From Dinochytrium kinnereticum (Eukaryota > Chytridiomycota > Chytridiomycetes > Chytridiales > Chytridiaceae), in NCBI GenBank assembly GCA_027604005.1, contig JADGJT010000113.1, positions 3,714 through 61,749 on the forward strand: DNA of 58,036 nucleotides, written 5' to 3'. The notes below the pieces were generated by a model. That model saw only the letters and a program-made list of their open reading frames with translations, was not told where the DNA came from and did no database searches. The translations under genes and the position numbers were made by a program. Positions 11,245-23,077 of the stretch are shown here, one piece after another (the stretch's first letter is position 1; each line of letters starts with the position of its first letter).

Positions 11245-14239
11245 ATGGTCCTTACGAACCTGTCCACAATGAACTCTGTGAGCCTCAGATGAACGAACGA
11301 CATCAACTGAATCATTTCACACAAAAAAAAAAGGATATTGCTGACCCAGCAAGGCATGAGAAAGTGCTATCCTTCCTTTTTGGCCAACTTTCGCATCATT
11401 CGCAAGCGGCGACATACATGTTGGAGGATCTCCATGCATTCTTGCACATTCAGGTTTTTGAAATGGGTGGACGGTTTAGTACTGAACTTTGAAAAGGCTT
11501 GCCTATCACACCGAGATGAGAGAGTCGTTTCCCTCGCAGTTAGACTCGCAGGTCTTTTTTTTCGGTTTGCCGTTGATATTTACAAGATATGAAGGCTTCT
11601 TGGTATCACATGGACCAGAGGGTCCAGATGCTGCATTCAAGAGGCTCCAAGCCAATTACTCTTTAATTCCATCAAGAATTTTGGTCATGGCATCTTCAAA
11701 TGAAACATCCCCACATATTCTTCATGGATGCCTTGAATTCCTTTCCGATGTTTTGGTCTCAGCTGAAGCATTGAAATGGTTTGTAGCTATCATCGCAATA
11801 TATTTTTTTTAACTTAAATTTTAGGCTTAATGATTCGAATATACTTCTCAACATCTTGGAAATATCACAGGCATCCAACAGCATATTTGTTAGTATTTCG
11901 AATTTGATGTTCGACACTAATTTTATATAGGTACTAAGGGCTTTATGTCGCCTTCTGACCAACCTTTTTGGCGATAAACCTAACGAAAAGCTGCGCCGCG
12001 AACTTATTGGAATGCACCAGCCAGGCCAGTCTGACAGAATACTTCAGTGGATTGAATCTATTCTGAATGAAGGTTCGGAGTCCAGGGGAAAGATGGCGGC
12101 GTTGGACATTTTTTGGGCGATTGCTGCGCAAAGAACCACCATGTCCACGGATTTCCTTAGTCTTTATAATATTGTCAGTTGTACATTTTTTATATCGCAA
12201 TACCGAAACTTACTTGACTGCTAAATTAACTTCAGGTCAATATCTGCGTGTCTTGCATTTTTGATGCGGAGAAAATAGTTCGGGAAAGAGCTATAGATAT
12301 TTTAAGAGAGACTTTCAGGACCTCTCCAAAGCTTTTTTCTGTTGATCAAGAAACCAGCGATGATATTTGTGAGATTTTTTTCTATTTCTTTTAACCCTAA
12401 TTTATATTGAAAGACTATAATGCTGCATTATCCTACTTCCATGAGGCATTTATATTAAAAGCTTCTCTCGATCCCGGATCGTTCTTTGACATGAAACCAG
12501 AACTTATACTGAACGCTCTAACCGGAATAATCCCCGCACACTACAATGAGCTCATTGTGGATGAGCTATTAGGAATATGTTCCTGCACGCTCGAAAAAAA
12601 TTTACTCCCAAATCTCACAAGATTCAAGTTCCGGCTTGATAATATGATTAGCAAAAAGCTTCGGGCAATTATCTCGGGATTGGTAAGGCTAGATTTTTTC
12701 GTTTTTTTTAATTGGAATAGGTTGAATACAATGTTTCGGTTAATAGGCGAACAATGCGTGTCATTGCAGCATCGACTTTTAGGTTGATTCGAACTCTTAT
12801 TGATTCTTGCGAGAAACTTACTTTGGATCAATATGTATTGGCTCCTTTTACTTGGTCGTTGCTCAAATCATCTACAGACATGGGCAATTAACATCTCCTG
12901 CGGTGCTATAATCTCCGATACCCTAATATCAAATTATAGCCTCGTAATTGATATTATTGCCGTGCTGGATATCCTGTTATGTACTTTTGATTCTTCGTCT
13001 GTGGACTTCACGAAGGTAGTAATTAATGAATCTTTTCATTAACTTACACTCACCTTTTTTTTTTAATGAAGTGCGTCGAAAGCTTAAAGTCTTTTCTTGA
13101 TAAAGACGGAATACCAACCATTGCAGTCACGAAGGTTTTATTGCTATTAGCAAGTGTTTGGACTTCGAATGACCTTACAAGTGATATACTAGCCGTAAAA
13201 TATCACTTCTTGATATATTTTTGCCTGACTAAGATTAGAATGCTTCTCTCTCATCACAGTTGCAAGACATTCTGATGCAGAGACTGTATAGCATTGACTC
13301 TGATTTACGTGAAAGCACTCTCGATTTCTTCCGGATCGTTATGGAAAAAGTATTTATTTTCCTAAACGCGGAGTATTCATATGCTTGCTATAGGGGGATG
13401 AGCCCTCCATCAATATCTTAAACTGTTGGGGATTCATAGAAGGCATTGCAAGAAGGAAGTCGGACAGAGATGCTATGGTTAGGATTTCATGGATCAGGGC
13501 ATGCAAGGTAAAACGATTGTTTATTGTGAGACTTGGTATTTAAGTGTGTTATAAAGGCTATGGTGATGAATCGGTTTGCTCGATCGATATTGGAAGAAAA
13601 ACAATTGCTGTCTGAATTGATAAGTGAGATTCTTTCGGTCAAGGTGGTTGATAGCGAGGCTACCGTGCGAAAAGAAGCGTTGGGATTTGTTATTGATATA
13701 CTGTCTTCAGATCTGGATGTTTCATCGTTAGTTTCGGAGCAGTATTGTCTCATGCCAATAATTCATAGATCCATCCAAGAAGAGCTTTTGATGAATGTAT
13801 GCGATGATGTTGATTCGGAAGTTCGATCTCAAGGCTACGGCTTGGTCTTTCAGCTTCTCCAAAATCGCCTTCAAAAAAACTTAGCCGTCACTGTTTCAGA
13901 CTTCAAACTAGCAAAGCTTCTAAAAAACTCTGTAAGCTCGACCTATATTTGTCTCTTTTAGAATACTGAATCCCATTGCGCTAGGTGTCAGATGGCTCCC
14001 GAGTCGTTCGACAAAGGGCATCAGAATGCATACTTCTCCTTCAAAATAAGTGGTCGAAAAAGCAAGATTTTCTTATATTTCCTGCGATGTTAGAGTTGCT
14101 AGCTATTGACACAACCATGATCCTTTGCCACGTCGAAAACGATGACTTTGATGACCTTGAGGTGACAAAGTCTCTTGTTCAGGATACGGGGTTACTTGCA
14201 AATGAAGAAGTGAATATCATGGCTTGCTATGATTGCTAG
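11245..14239 (+). CDS. BRAT1: BRAT1-like HEAT-repeat protein
   Basis: Fifteen exons (first 11245-11277, last 13985-14239) join in frame to 769 residues, near the roughly 820 of human BRAT1. Many introns are only 38-60 bp. The protein is all-helical. Segments that parallel BRAT1 in order are RVVSLAVRLAG near the N-terminus, DLRESTLDFFRIVME, DSEVRSQGYGLVFQLLQ, the penultimate VVRQRASECILLLQNKW, and a C-terminal SLVQDTGLLANEE corresponding to the human tail before its final Cys-Tyr. In animals BRAT1 binds the Integrator endonuclease pair INTS9/INTS11 and is tied to DNA-damage signalling. Here the end reads ACYDC, so a Cys-Tyr pair is present but followed by two residues. The assignment rests on remembered similarity and topology. 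A generic HEAT-repeat protein is the alternative. Confidence 0.62.
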
Positions 14240-14584
14240 ATTCAGTGGGCTTGCTTTTATGGAAATACATTTCCCAATGTTAGCAGTATGTATAACTGGG
14301 TGATTCTGGGGCCAGGCAGGAGGAGAGATCGAACAGCATTTTTCCTTTTCTTACATAGCCGCACACACGTTTCAGTCGTAACTTTGTTCCCCGATACCAA
14401 ACATTTATCCCATGCAATGATAGTGCATCCCCATGAAACGCGCTCTGAAGAAGTGAAATAAAACGCGAGCGACGGATACCTTGAAGACTAATACGTGCTT
14501 GAAAAAAAATTCGAATTTGGGCAGCACCAAAAAAATTCATTCCATACTTTCAAAGAGGCAGCCAGCCATACAGAGGAGTGCATC
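14240..14584 (+). promoter_or_regulatory. Intergenic region upstream of VPS1
   Basis: This 345-bp stretch lies between two same-strand genes and presumably carries the 3' end of the BRAT1-like transcript and the VPS1 promoter. I see no coding signal or repeat in it. Confidence 0.4.
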
Positions 14585-17500
14585 ATGGATACGAATCTCA
14601 TCAAGACCATCAACCGGCTGCAGGACGCCTTCTCGGCGATCAACGTCGCTAACCCCATTGACCTTCCTCAGGTATAACTGAGACTCTCGAGGGAGATGCC
14701 GCGCAGTTCCCGTGTGCATGCCCCCTTCAGCGTTTTTCCTGTCTTGACTGTCTGTGGCTTGACTCTAACCCTCTCCGTTCTGCTTAACAGATTGTCGTCA
14801 TTGGAAGTCAGGTACGTGTGTCCGGTATCCATTGGCCTATACAAACTTCCGTTGTCATCTGCAGTCCAGCGGCAAGTCCTCGGTGCTCGAGAACATTGTC
14901 GGTCGGGACTTCTTACCTCGAGGTTAGAATGTGGCGTTTACAGAAAAACAGACTGACTCCCTTCACAGGATCTGGAATCGTCACGCGGAGACCTCTCGTC
15001 CTTCAGCTTATTAACCGCCCAAACTCAAAAGGAGAGACCGGTGGCGTTGCTGCTCCAGAGGGAAGTGGATTAAAGACTGCTGCTTCTGGTGCACCTGCAG
15101 CTGCTGGGGAGACTGAGTTGGAGGAGTGGGGTGAGTTTTTGCATCTTCCTGGTCGAAAGATTTCGGATTTCAATGAGATCCGTGACGAGATCAACCGGGA
15201 GACCGATATGAAGGTTGGGAAGAATGCTGGAGTGTCGGCTCAGCCCATCAACCTGAGGATTTATTCGCCCAATGTGCTTACTCTCACCATGGTGGATTTG
15301 CCGGGGTTGACTAAGGTTCGCCTCTCATTTTATTTGCGCATGGATGCATTTTTTTAATATGTGCTTTCTATTTGATAGGTTCCTGTTGGAGATCAACCTA
15401 AGGACATTGAGAAGCAGATTCGTGATATGATTATGAAGTACATATCAAAGAACAACGCCATCATCCTCGCTGTTACTGCTGCCAACACCGATCTTGCCAA
15501 CTCGGACGGTCTTAAGCTTGCTCGTGAAGTTGACCCTGAGGGTATCAGGACTATTGGTGTCCTCACCAAGATCGATCTTATGGACCAAGGGACTGACGTT
15601 GTTGACATTCTTGCCGGGAGAGTCATTCCTTTGAGGCTAGGTAAGTATATATATTTCCCTTCACCATGCTTCTAGTACGTGTCTTAACTTTTTTCTTCCC
15701 ACCTAAGGCTACGTTCCTGTCGTGAACCGTGGACAGCGTGATATCGACAACAAGAAGAAGATCACTGATGCTCTCGAGGCCGAAAGGAATTACTTTGAGA
15801 ACCACTCTTCCTACCGTTCTAAGGCTCAGTACTGCGGAACTCCGTTCCTCGCAAGGAGGACTAGCATGGTTTGCATTCGCGCCGCCCGCGGGGGGGGGGG
15901 TTGGTGTTTGTGTTGTTGTGTGGGTGTTGTTTTTGGTGTGTGGGGTGGGGTCGGGGGGGGGGGGGGGGGGGTTGGGTGGGTACCGTCGGGGGCGGTTGGG
16001 GGGGTTGGGGACGGGGGGGGGGGGGGCGGTGGATGTGCTTTTGGGGAGGGGGTATGATGTNNNNNNNNNNGTAATTACTTTTAGAACCACACTTCCTACC
16101 GTTCTAAGGCGCAGTACTGCGGCTCTCCGTTCCGCGCAACTTGGACTAGAATGTTTTTTTTTCCCCCCCCCCCCCCGTTTTTAGTAATTTCGCTAACACG
16201 TTTTATTTAGATCCTGATGCACCACATTCGCAATACTCTCCCTGAGATCAAGGCAAAGATCTCTGCTAACCTTGCAAAGTACCAGCAAGAGCTTCAGCAG
16301 CTCGGTGACCCACTTGATGACGGGATGGGCGACCAGGTATTTTCAAATTCATAACGGTGGTTCTTTTTTCCGCTAACCCCGCCTCTCCTGCTTTCCTGCA
16401 GAACCTTATCTTGAATTGTATCACCGAATTCACTAGCGAGTACCGTTCTGTCATTGACGGTACCTCCAACGACATTAGCAGTGAGGAGCTTAGTGGCGGT
16501 GCTCGTGTTAGCTTTGTCCTTCACGAGATTTACGGCTCGGCGATTCGCACAATGGATCCCTTTGATCAGATTAAGGATGTTGATATCAGAACGATTCTTT
16601 ACAACTCTTCGGTAAGTTACTTTTTTCCCCTTGCTTTTGGTTACCTTGCTGTGTTCTCTAGGGATTCTAATTGTTCTTTCTTTGCTTCTTAGGGATCATC
16701 GCCGGCGTTGTTTGTTGGGACGGCTGCCTTCGAAGTGCTTGTTAAGCAGCAGATTAAGAGACTAGAGGACCCTAGCTTGAAGTGTGTTACCATGGTGTAT
16801 GATGAGCTTATCAGAATCTTGAACAAGCTTCTGCAGAAGCCTGTTTTCAGGAGGTTCCCGAATCTGAAGGAACGTTTCTATAATGTTGTTCTTAACTTCT
16901 ATAAGAAGGCCTTGTTGCCTACGAACAAGTTTGTCTCGGATATCATCTCGTAAGCCCCTTTTTATTGTTTATTTTTCTCTTTCGTAATATGTTGTGCCCG
17001 GCTAATGGTGCTGTTTCTCAGTGCTGAAGCGATTTACATCAACACTGGCCATCCTGATTTCTTGTCTGGCCACAAGGTACCTCATACAAAGTGCCTTTAG
17101 TTATTAAATGGATTCCGTTTATAGGCGCTTGCAGTCGTGAATGACCGCGTAAACGCATCGAAGTCTCAGTCTATCCTTCCTCAGGACCCCCGTGCCCCCA
17201 AGACCGCGAATGCCTCTCCCCCCAGAGATCCCCAGCTTGATTTCCTTAATCAGAATGATAACAATGCTGGATTCTTTGGAAGCTTTTTCGCCAAGAAGAA
17301 GAAGGCTGGAGTTCTTGAGAATGTTTGTTCAAGCTTCCTTGCCGTGTTTCACCTTTGAATTCATTGACGAATAGCTGACCTTTTTTTTTATGTTATTTTT
17401 CACTAGCCCCCGGCTGTCCTTAAGGCTTCTGGAAATCTTTCCGAGCGCGAGTACATGGAGACAGAAGTCATTAAGCTCCTCCTCCTCTCCTACTACAGCA

Positions 17501-17724
17501 TTGTCAAGCGCACCGTCGCCGATATGGTTCCTAAGGCGATCATGCTGAACCTTGTCATCCACTCCCGAGACGAGCTCCAGCGCGAGCTTCTCACTGAGCT
17601 TTACAAGAAGGAAGCTGTCGACGACACCCTTAAGGAGTCTGAGGTTACTGTCCAGAGACGTACGGAGTGTAAGAAGATGATCGAGGCTTTACAGAAAGCG
17701 GATGAGATTATTGCATCTGTTTGA
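14585..17724 (+). CDS. VPS1: Dynamin-like GTPase Vps1 (interrupted by assembly gap)
   Basis: At least twelve exons can be read (14585-14671, a 21-nt exon 14791-14811, 14865-14922, 14969-15315, 15379-15640, 15708 to about 15860, then 16211-16335, 16402-16611, 16693-16949, 17022-17075, 17125-17322, 17407-17724). The GTPase domain has P-loop [16 protein letters not shown] split by an intron, switch MVDLPGLTK and G4 TKIDLMDQG. The middle domain and a C-terminal GED follow, the GED ending [16 protein letters not shown]. There is no PH domain, and a short linker with [12 protein letters not shown] replaces it, as in yeast Vps1. The protein polymerises on membranes to drive vesicle scission at the Golgi/endosome and peroxisome fission. 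The end of exon 6 is corrupted: the expected KLN before ILMHHIR is missing because of G-rich sequence, ten N and a duplicated exon segment. Confidence 0.93.
15786..16153 (+). repeat. Duplicated exon segment flanking a 10-N gap
   Basis: About 83 bp of VPS1 exon 6 (15786-15868) reappears imperfectly at 16071-16153. Between the copies lie long G runs and the N run at 16061-16070. The second copy has many substitutions and an in-frame stop, so it is best explained as two contig ends reading the same locus with low-quality sequence rather than as a real tandem duplication. Confidence 0.75.
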
Positions 17725-18231
17725 GCTTGAAAGTTGTGGGGTTTTCCCTAGCAAATAGGATTTTCTGTTAGTTTGATAAATGGGCATCTCTTCGCTTTTG
17801 TTGCTGTTATTTGGCTGCCTTTTTGTGTTTTTCGTCACTCCTCTTAAATCTTTTAGGTGTTTGTGTGTTTTTTGTTTTTTTTTTTTGTGCCTTTTTTTTT
17901 TCTTTTCTTTGTTCTTCTCTGTACGCACCCTCCCAATCCCTTTCGGTTGGTGGGGTCCTGGAAACCCCCCGAAACTATCTCCTGAATATGGTAATAGAAG
18001 AGTTTTAAGGAATTATTTGATCTATTTTTTTACTGGTGCTGGTGGGAACTGTGCAAGACGACAGGTTGATAGGGAGTGTGTATGCGTGTAGGGAAAGGGA
18101 GCCGGGAAGAGCGTCGAAGTAACATTGGGCATGTGTGGTTTAAAGGTGGTTTCGGGAGATGGAGAGCAATGTGGAGTATGTGAAATGGTCAGATTTGGGA
18201 ATTAGATGAAGTCGAGGTGGTATGATCAAGT
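17725..18231. other. Intergenic region between convergent genes
   Basis: This 507-bp stretch between the VPS1 and exportin-T stop codons is T-rich near 17850-17920 and otherwise unremarkable. It should hold both 3' untranslated regions. No coding signal or repeat was found. Confidence 0.45.
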
Positions 18232-21200
18232 CTATCTTCCATACAATCGCTGAGACAAATAAAATTGGGGGTTTAGTCTTGCACAAATGCAACCAAGATA
18301 AGAAATGTCAGCACAGAAAATAACAAACCTTGAGAACGGCGACAAAAGGCTTCTGCTGAGTGTGCTGAATGGCGCTTAAGAAGTCGCTAGCAATTTGAGG
18401 CGGACACTGAATCGTCGGTAAAAAGGCCTGCAAGAAATCCAAATATTCCCTTCCCTGCACCATCAATACAGTCCTATGCACAGCAGCCAACTCCGTAAAG
18501 ATAAGCTGAGCGCCAGCATCCCTCGGATCAAACCCAGGCTTGAGGGGGATCTCAAACAAAGTCCTGATGACATTCTCATAAAGGAACTTTTCAAACCCAG
18601 GCAACGGATTCTTGCCTCCAATTCCAATGACAAACTCGGCTGCGGCCCGCTTCCGCTCTACTTTCAGGCCGACCATACCGGATTTTGCCATCTTGTCGGA
18701 GCTCGGGGAATCGGCGGTGGGGTAGGCTGCGGCGCCGTTGGGCTGGGTGGTGCCCCTTGACCCCCAGGCTAGGACGACCTTTGAAAGAAGGGAGAGAGCA
18801 ATCTTTTGAGTGTTGGCATCGGTTGGGTCGCAGGCGTAAAGAAGGGAGGACTCGAGAATAGAATTGAGGTGACGGGAGTTGGCCTCGGTGATGAGGGTTC
18901 CCTCGAGATCGTTAGTGAAGATGTGGTTCACAAAGGTGAGGTAGGCCTTTCTGAGCTCAATGATTTCGTTCATCTCGTCAAAACCTGAAGGAGTCTGGTT
19001 CAAGAACATAAAGACTCGCTCAATGATCGGGGTTAAGACTTCGTTGAGGATGGGGAAGACAGAGGCCTAACTTATTCGTTAATCGCAACCTTTCAAAGCT
19101 AACACTTCTCACCTTGAATTTATGCATGAGCTGCCCTACAGATGGAAGGAAGTTGGACATCTCCTTTGGAGTGCAACTCCGGAAAAGGCCTGCGTTAACC
19201 AAGGGATTGAAGAAAGGAAGTACATCCTCTCCGACACACCCTACCAGTCTCTGGAAAGCAAATCGAGCCTGCAGTAAAAAATGCGAAGTCAGGCTCTGCC
19301 ACAACGCAAAAAGAAGACTCGACTTACAGCTTCCCGAATAGACTCTTGCTCATTCAATCGCTCGAGGGCAAGAATAATAAGATGCAGGCCCTGCTTGAAA
19401 ACGGCAACCCAAAGAGGTAGGCCAGCCTTCTTATTAACACGATCCCAATCCGGGAATCCTGGGGGGAAAGTAAACCGTTAGCTCAGAGAAATAACACGCA
19501 CAACGGCTGCATCGCAGTTGAAATACCTTTCCCAACACTTCCAATAGCGGAGATCAGCTGCCGGACGTACTGGGCAACAATGACATTATTCGGCATAGAG
19601 GTTGGCGGAAGCGTCTCCTTCTCCAAAAACTCCTGAAGAGACACCATCAAAGGCCCAACAATAAGCTAAACACTACATTTAGAAAAGCTTCGATGCGTCT
19701 TCAAACTACCTTCAGGAGTTCCTCTTGTTTCTGCACATCAACATCATCGAGAGAAATCAAATATCCTGCCGCCTCAAAGACATACAGCTGGCTATCAAAT
19801 AGGGTTGCTGGAGTCTCGAATCGATTTGCTTGGGATCGTGAAACTTGTGGCATGCGTGGTGGTTCTACACGAAGCACGTCCTAAAAATAAAGAACTTCAA
19901 AAGGGCGTACGGCTTATACACTTCTTTACCTGTATTGAGTATATAATCCCACTCGTGAAAACGCTCAGCCGTTGCCGTAGATTCTTGTTATCCTTCACAA
20001 ACCGAAGAAAGAGGTAGTATATCCGAGAGCGAATAGCCGCGTTCTGATGGTGAAGTCCCCTGAAAACAGCAGACATTAAAGACTAGGCAATTTTTTAAAG
20101 GCTCTACCTTCTATCAACAAAAGACTCAAGAATCTCGGGAAGAAAGTCCGGATAAGCACCGACAAAATCACCGTACTTGACCACATTATCAAAGTAGATG
20201 TTGGGAATCATAGGATGTTGATAGGTAGATACTCCTTTTAACAGAAACAGGCATTACCATCTACATAAATACGAGCGAATCATTATACTCACTGCTTCTG
20301 ATCATGCTTCGAACCATTTCTTCCACTGGAGGGGTCATGGCATTCCCCTTCAGAATAGAAATGAGATAAAGTGCAAGCTCTGCTTCAGACCAGCTAACAG
20401 CCTGCTCTACAGGTGTCTGATTCTGCTGAGCGGTAATCATGCGATCGAAAGTAGAGATAACGGTATTGGATAAATATGCCATGTACACGGAGAAATCGAT
20501 AGTCGATATCGTCTCCAGTTTGCCCTTCAACACCTGATAAATTTAGGTTAGAAGAAGGAAGAAACAGCGATAAATCTGGCCATTACTTGTCTCATTTGAG
20601 AAAACAACGCTTCATCCTCTCCAGCAGCTTCGCCAACACCACTGGCTGCCTCCTCATCATACTTCATCTTAAAAAAGATCCCGCGTAAAAGAATGGGTAT
20701 ACTATTAATCAAAAATGGGGACGACTGCAGTTGATCAATCTTCCAGCAGTCCCTCAAAAGCTGGAGGAAGTCATCAAGAAAATTGTGAACTAGGACCGAA
20801 GTGTCATCAAACTCATTTTCAAAGATCCGAATAACAAAGGGGAACATCTTCTCCAGGCAAAGCAATGATCTTTGCCGAATCTCCATCGAATTGGCAGAGT
20901 TTTGCCAGCAGGTACAGAGGTCCATTCCTAGAGAGTTGACAAACTTCCCCAGTAGGTCAACAAGGGATTCATCCATATCTTCAGTAAAGAGCTGTTCAAA
21001 GACATCGGTGATGCGAAGGGCCTGGATAAGATCCAGCTTTTCCGCCGGACCCATTCCCTTTTCGGCAATTCCCATAAGGCACTGAAGGGCGGAGGTTCGG
21101 AGGCCGGGGGTGGCAAGGAATTCATAGAGAGAAGAGATGAAGCCGGGGTCAACAATAAGTTTGATATCCACCCAAGCCACGTAAAGTCCAATGATGCGGA

Positions 21201-21928
21201 GGAGCGAACCAGTCACTTCCAGATTCCGAAGCTTCCAGTAATGGGCCAAAAGGCTAAACCATGCATCCCGAAGCTGAACAACAGCAGTTTCTCTCATCTT
21301 ATCCTTGATGGCAGTGTTTCGCACAATCTCAGCCTCTGACCTCCGAACGTCCATATTCACAACTTCCTCATCAATGGAAAAGCAAAGCTTCAAGAAAAAG
21401 TCCAGCGCCACATCGGATCTTGGGGTCCCCGAATGCTCCTTTAGAAAGCCGATCATGTCATCAAAGAAAGTAGGCCATATCTCTGGGTACTGAACTCGGA
21501 AAATGACTACAACCACCTGAGCCAGCTTATTTCTGATGTATGGGGGCTCGGTCAAATCCAGCACGCCCTGAATCCAGGACCATAGTGACTGCCTCAAATA
21601 CAGGAACTGGGAAGGATCCAAATCTTGATGCTTCGTTCTTGTGACCTCTTCTAAGAACTGAAGGGCTGCAAACCGGGACTGAGGGGCCCTGCAAAGTCCA
21701 AGAAAAAAAGAATCAGAGCGGTACTTTGAAGACTAGACCTCCGGGCTGCGCCATTTTCACTGCACAACCAACGCACCTGCGAGGGACGGCGGTGAACAGA
21801 GCGAGGCACAGCTGCCACCCTCCTGCATCTGCCCTGACTCTGTCGCAGTATTGGTGCGCTTCAGCTATCAGCTGCGGGGGAGCAGTTCGGTCAAGAATTA
21901 CACTAATGGCCCGTTCCAAATCCTCCAT
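18232..21928 (-). CDS. XPOT: Exportin-T (tRNA export receptor, Los1/XPOT family)
   Basis: A minus-strand gene of many exons encodes a HEAT-repeat karyopherin of roughly 1000 residues. It begins MEDLERAISVIL at 21928. Exon 1 ends inside AVPRR, and the next exon gives SRFAALQFLEEVTRTKHQDL. Family landmarks are PPYIRNKLAQVVVVIF, EIVRNTAIKDKMRET, the VTGSLLRIIGLYVAWVDI segment, and the C-terminal VQGREYLDFLQAFLPTIQCP. The last exon encodes only RLYGR and the stop. Exportin-T binds mature tRNA with Ran-GTP in the nucleus and releases it in the cytoplasm. The order and spacing of motifs match XPOT better than Crm1 or exportin-5. Exons between about 19000 and 20260 were followed only in part, so their borders are not given. 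Confidence 0.88.
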
Positions 21929-22441
21929 GTGAGAGAGAAGACTGCTGTCACCGAATGCCGCAACTTAATGTTCCAGAGTATCAAACGCTCTCCAGCATAC
22001 TACGTTCGGAGAAAAAAATGAGCCCCGCTGGAATTGTTGCTTTTGCTCTGAGCAAAAAAAAAAAAAAAAAAAGAAGAGGGCTCAAGCTGGGGTGCGGTAA
22101 GATCCCTCGACAGCCTGCTGCTGCAACGTCTGTTGAGGCTGCGGATGCACGGATCTTCCGTGTGCGCACGGCAAAGGATGGGGCAATGGGCGAGGAGAGA
22201 CAATATTTTCCGTTTATTTTTCACAGGAGCGCTCTGCATGTTAAATGCCGCCCTTCCCTTGAGAACTTGCAATCCGCAACCTGGCGTGTGAGATGGGTGC
22301 GCAGAGCCGCTCCAATTCCCTTTTTTTCGCAAATATATAACATGACATTCGACTGCCGCCCAAAGAGAATGGCCGATGTTCGGTGACCATTCAAAGGGGT
22401 AAAATGTGATATTCCAAGGCTGGACTTCCGGTCCGCCTTGC
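21929..22441. promoter_or_regulatory. Intergenic region, exportin-T promoter side
   Basis: This 513-bp stretch lies between the exportin-T start and the SmD3 stop, both on the minus strand. It would carry the exportin-T promoter and the SmD3 3' end. An A run of about 18 bases occurs near 22054-22071. Open frames crossing it lack any recognisable domain and are not called. Confidence 0.45.
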
Positions 22442-23035
22442 TTAACGCCGCGCCGGGAAGTTTCCTCCCCGTCCACCTCCACCAGCGCCTCCACGAGAAG
22501 ACGACGGAGGACCTCCACGGCCTCTTGCTGCTTGGGCTCTCGCGACCGTTGCTTTGCCCCTTCCAAGACCAATGCCTCGCCCCTTTGTCGCTCCAGGCCC
22601 CACCCGCTTGAACATGGGGGCGTTCTTCAGCATATCAGGCACGATGAAATATCGCACTTGCGATCCGCGCACGTAAACTTGCTCCAGATGCGTCACCCGA
22701 CCGTCCCTCGCTGTCACAGCAATCTCTTTCAGCTGAACGTTCATATTGTCCTCGGCCTCCAAGAGCTTTCCGCGGTAAATAATGCCAGTCTTCAGCTCCA
22801 GGGTGACAATGTGGCCCATGGCCTCATGCAACAGCTGTGGGTGAAGCGATTGAATCAGGTAAGTAACGAACTACGGAGCGGACAGCGATAGACCAGCAGA
22901 GGGCATAGACGGATGCTTGCAACCACTGCCTGTGATGGGCATTGCCGCAGGCATCCTCGGATAGCCCTCGCAAGCTCCACCTTGCATGGGAAAGGAGGTT
23001 CCTCTGCATACCTTGATGGGGACCCCAATGGACAT
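22442..23035 (-). CDS. SMD3: Small nuclear ribonucleoprotein SmD3
   Basis: Two exons (23012-23035 and 22442-22834) encode 138 residues. The N-terminus [20 protein letters not shown] and the Sm1 motif with [14 protein letters not shown] identify the D3 paralogue. The Sm2 motif includes [16 protein letters not shown]. The tail is rich in Gly and Arg with RG and RGG steps, the usual targets of symmetric arginine methylation. SmD3 pairs with SmB in the heptameric ring on spliceosomal snRNAs, a fitting product for a genome this rich in introns. The start codon lies 42 bp from the start of the divergent PAAT-like gene. The position of the single intron after codon 8 leaves a very short first coding exon. 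Confidence 0.95.
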
Positions 23036-23077
23036 GGTCTCCTTTGTTCGAACAGATGAAAAGAATTTTTCTGGCGA

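Noticed and set aside
11540..11600. Apparent frameshift at a T8 run in the BRAT1-like gene
   Set aside because: A 43-bp intron from 11552 to 11594 with GT-AG ends restores frame and the conserved sequence without any indel.
16071..16153. Second copy of VPS1 exon 6 as a true tandem exon duplication
   Set aside because: The copy is error-rich, has an in-frame stop and abuts a gap with G runs, which fits an assembly artefact better.
22000..22572. Overlapping open frames on both strands between exportin-T and SmD3
   Set aside because: They overlap the well-supported SmD3 coding exon or cross an A18 run and match nothing.
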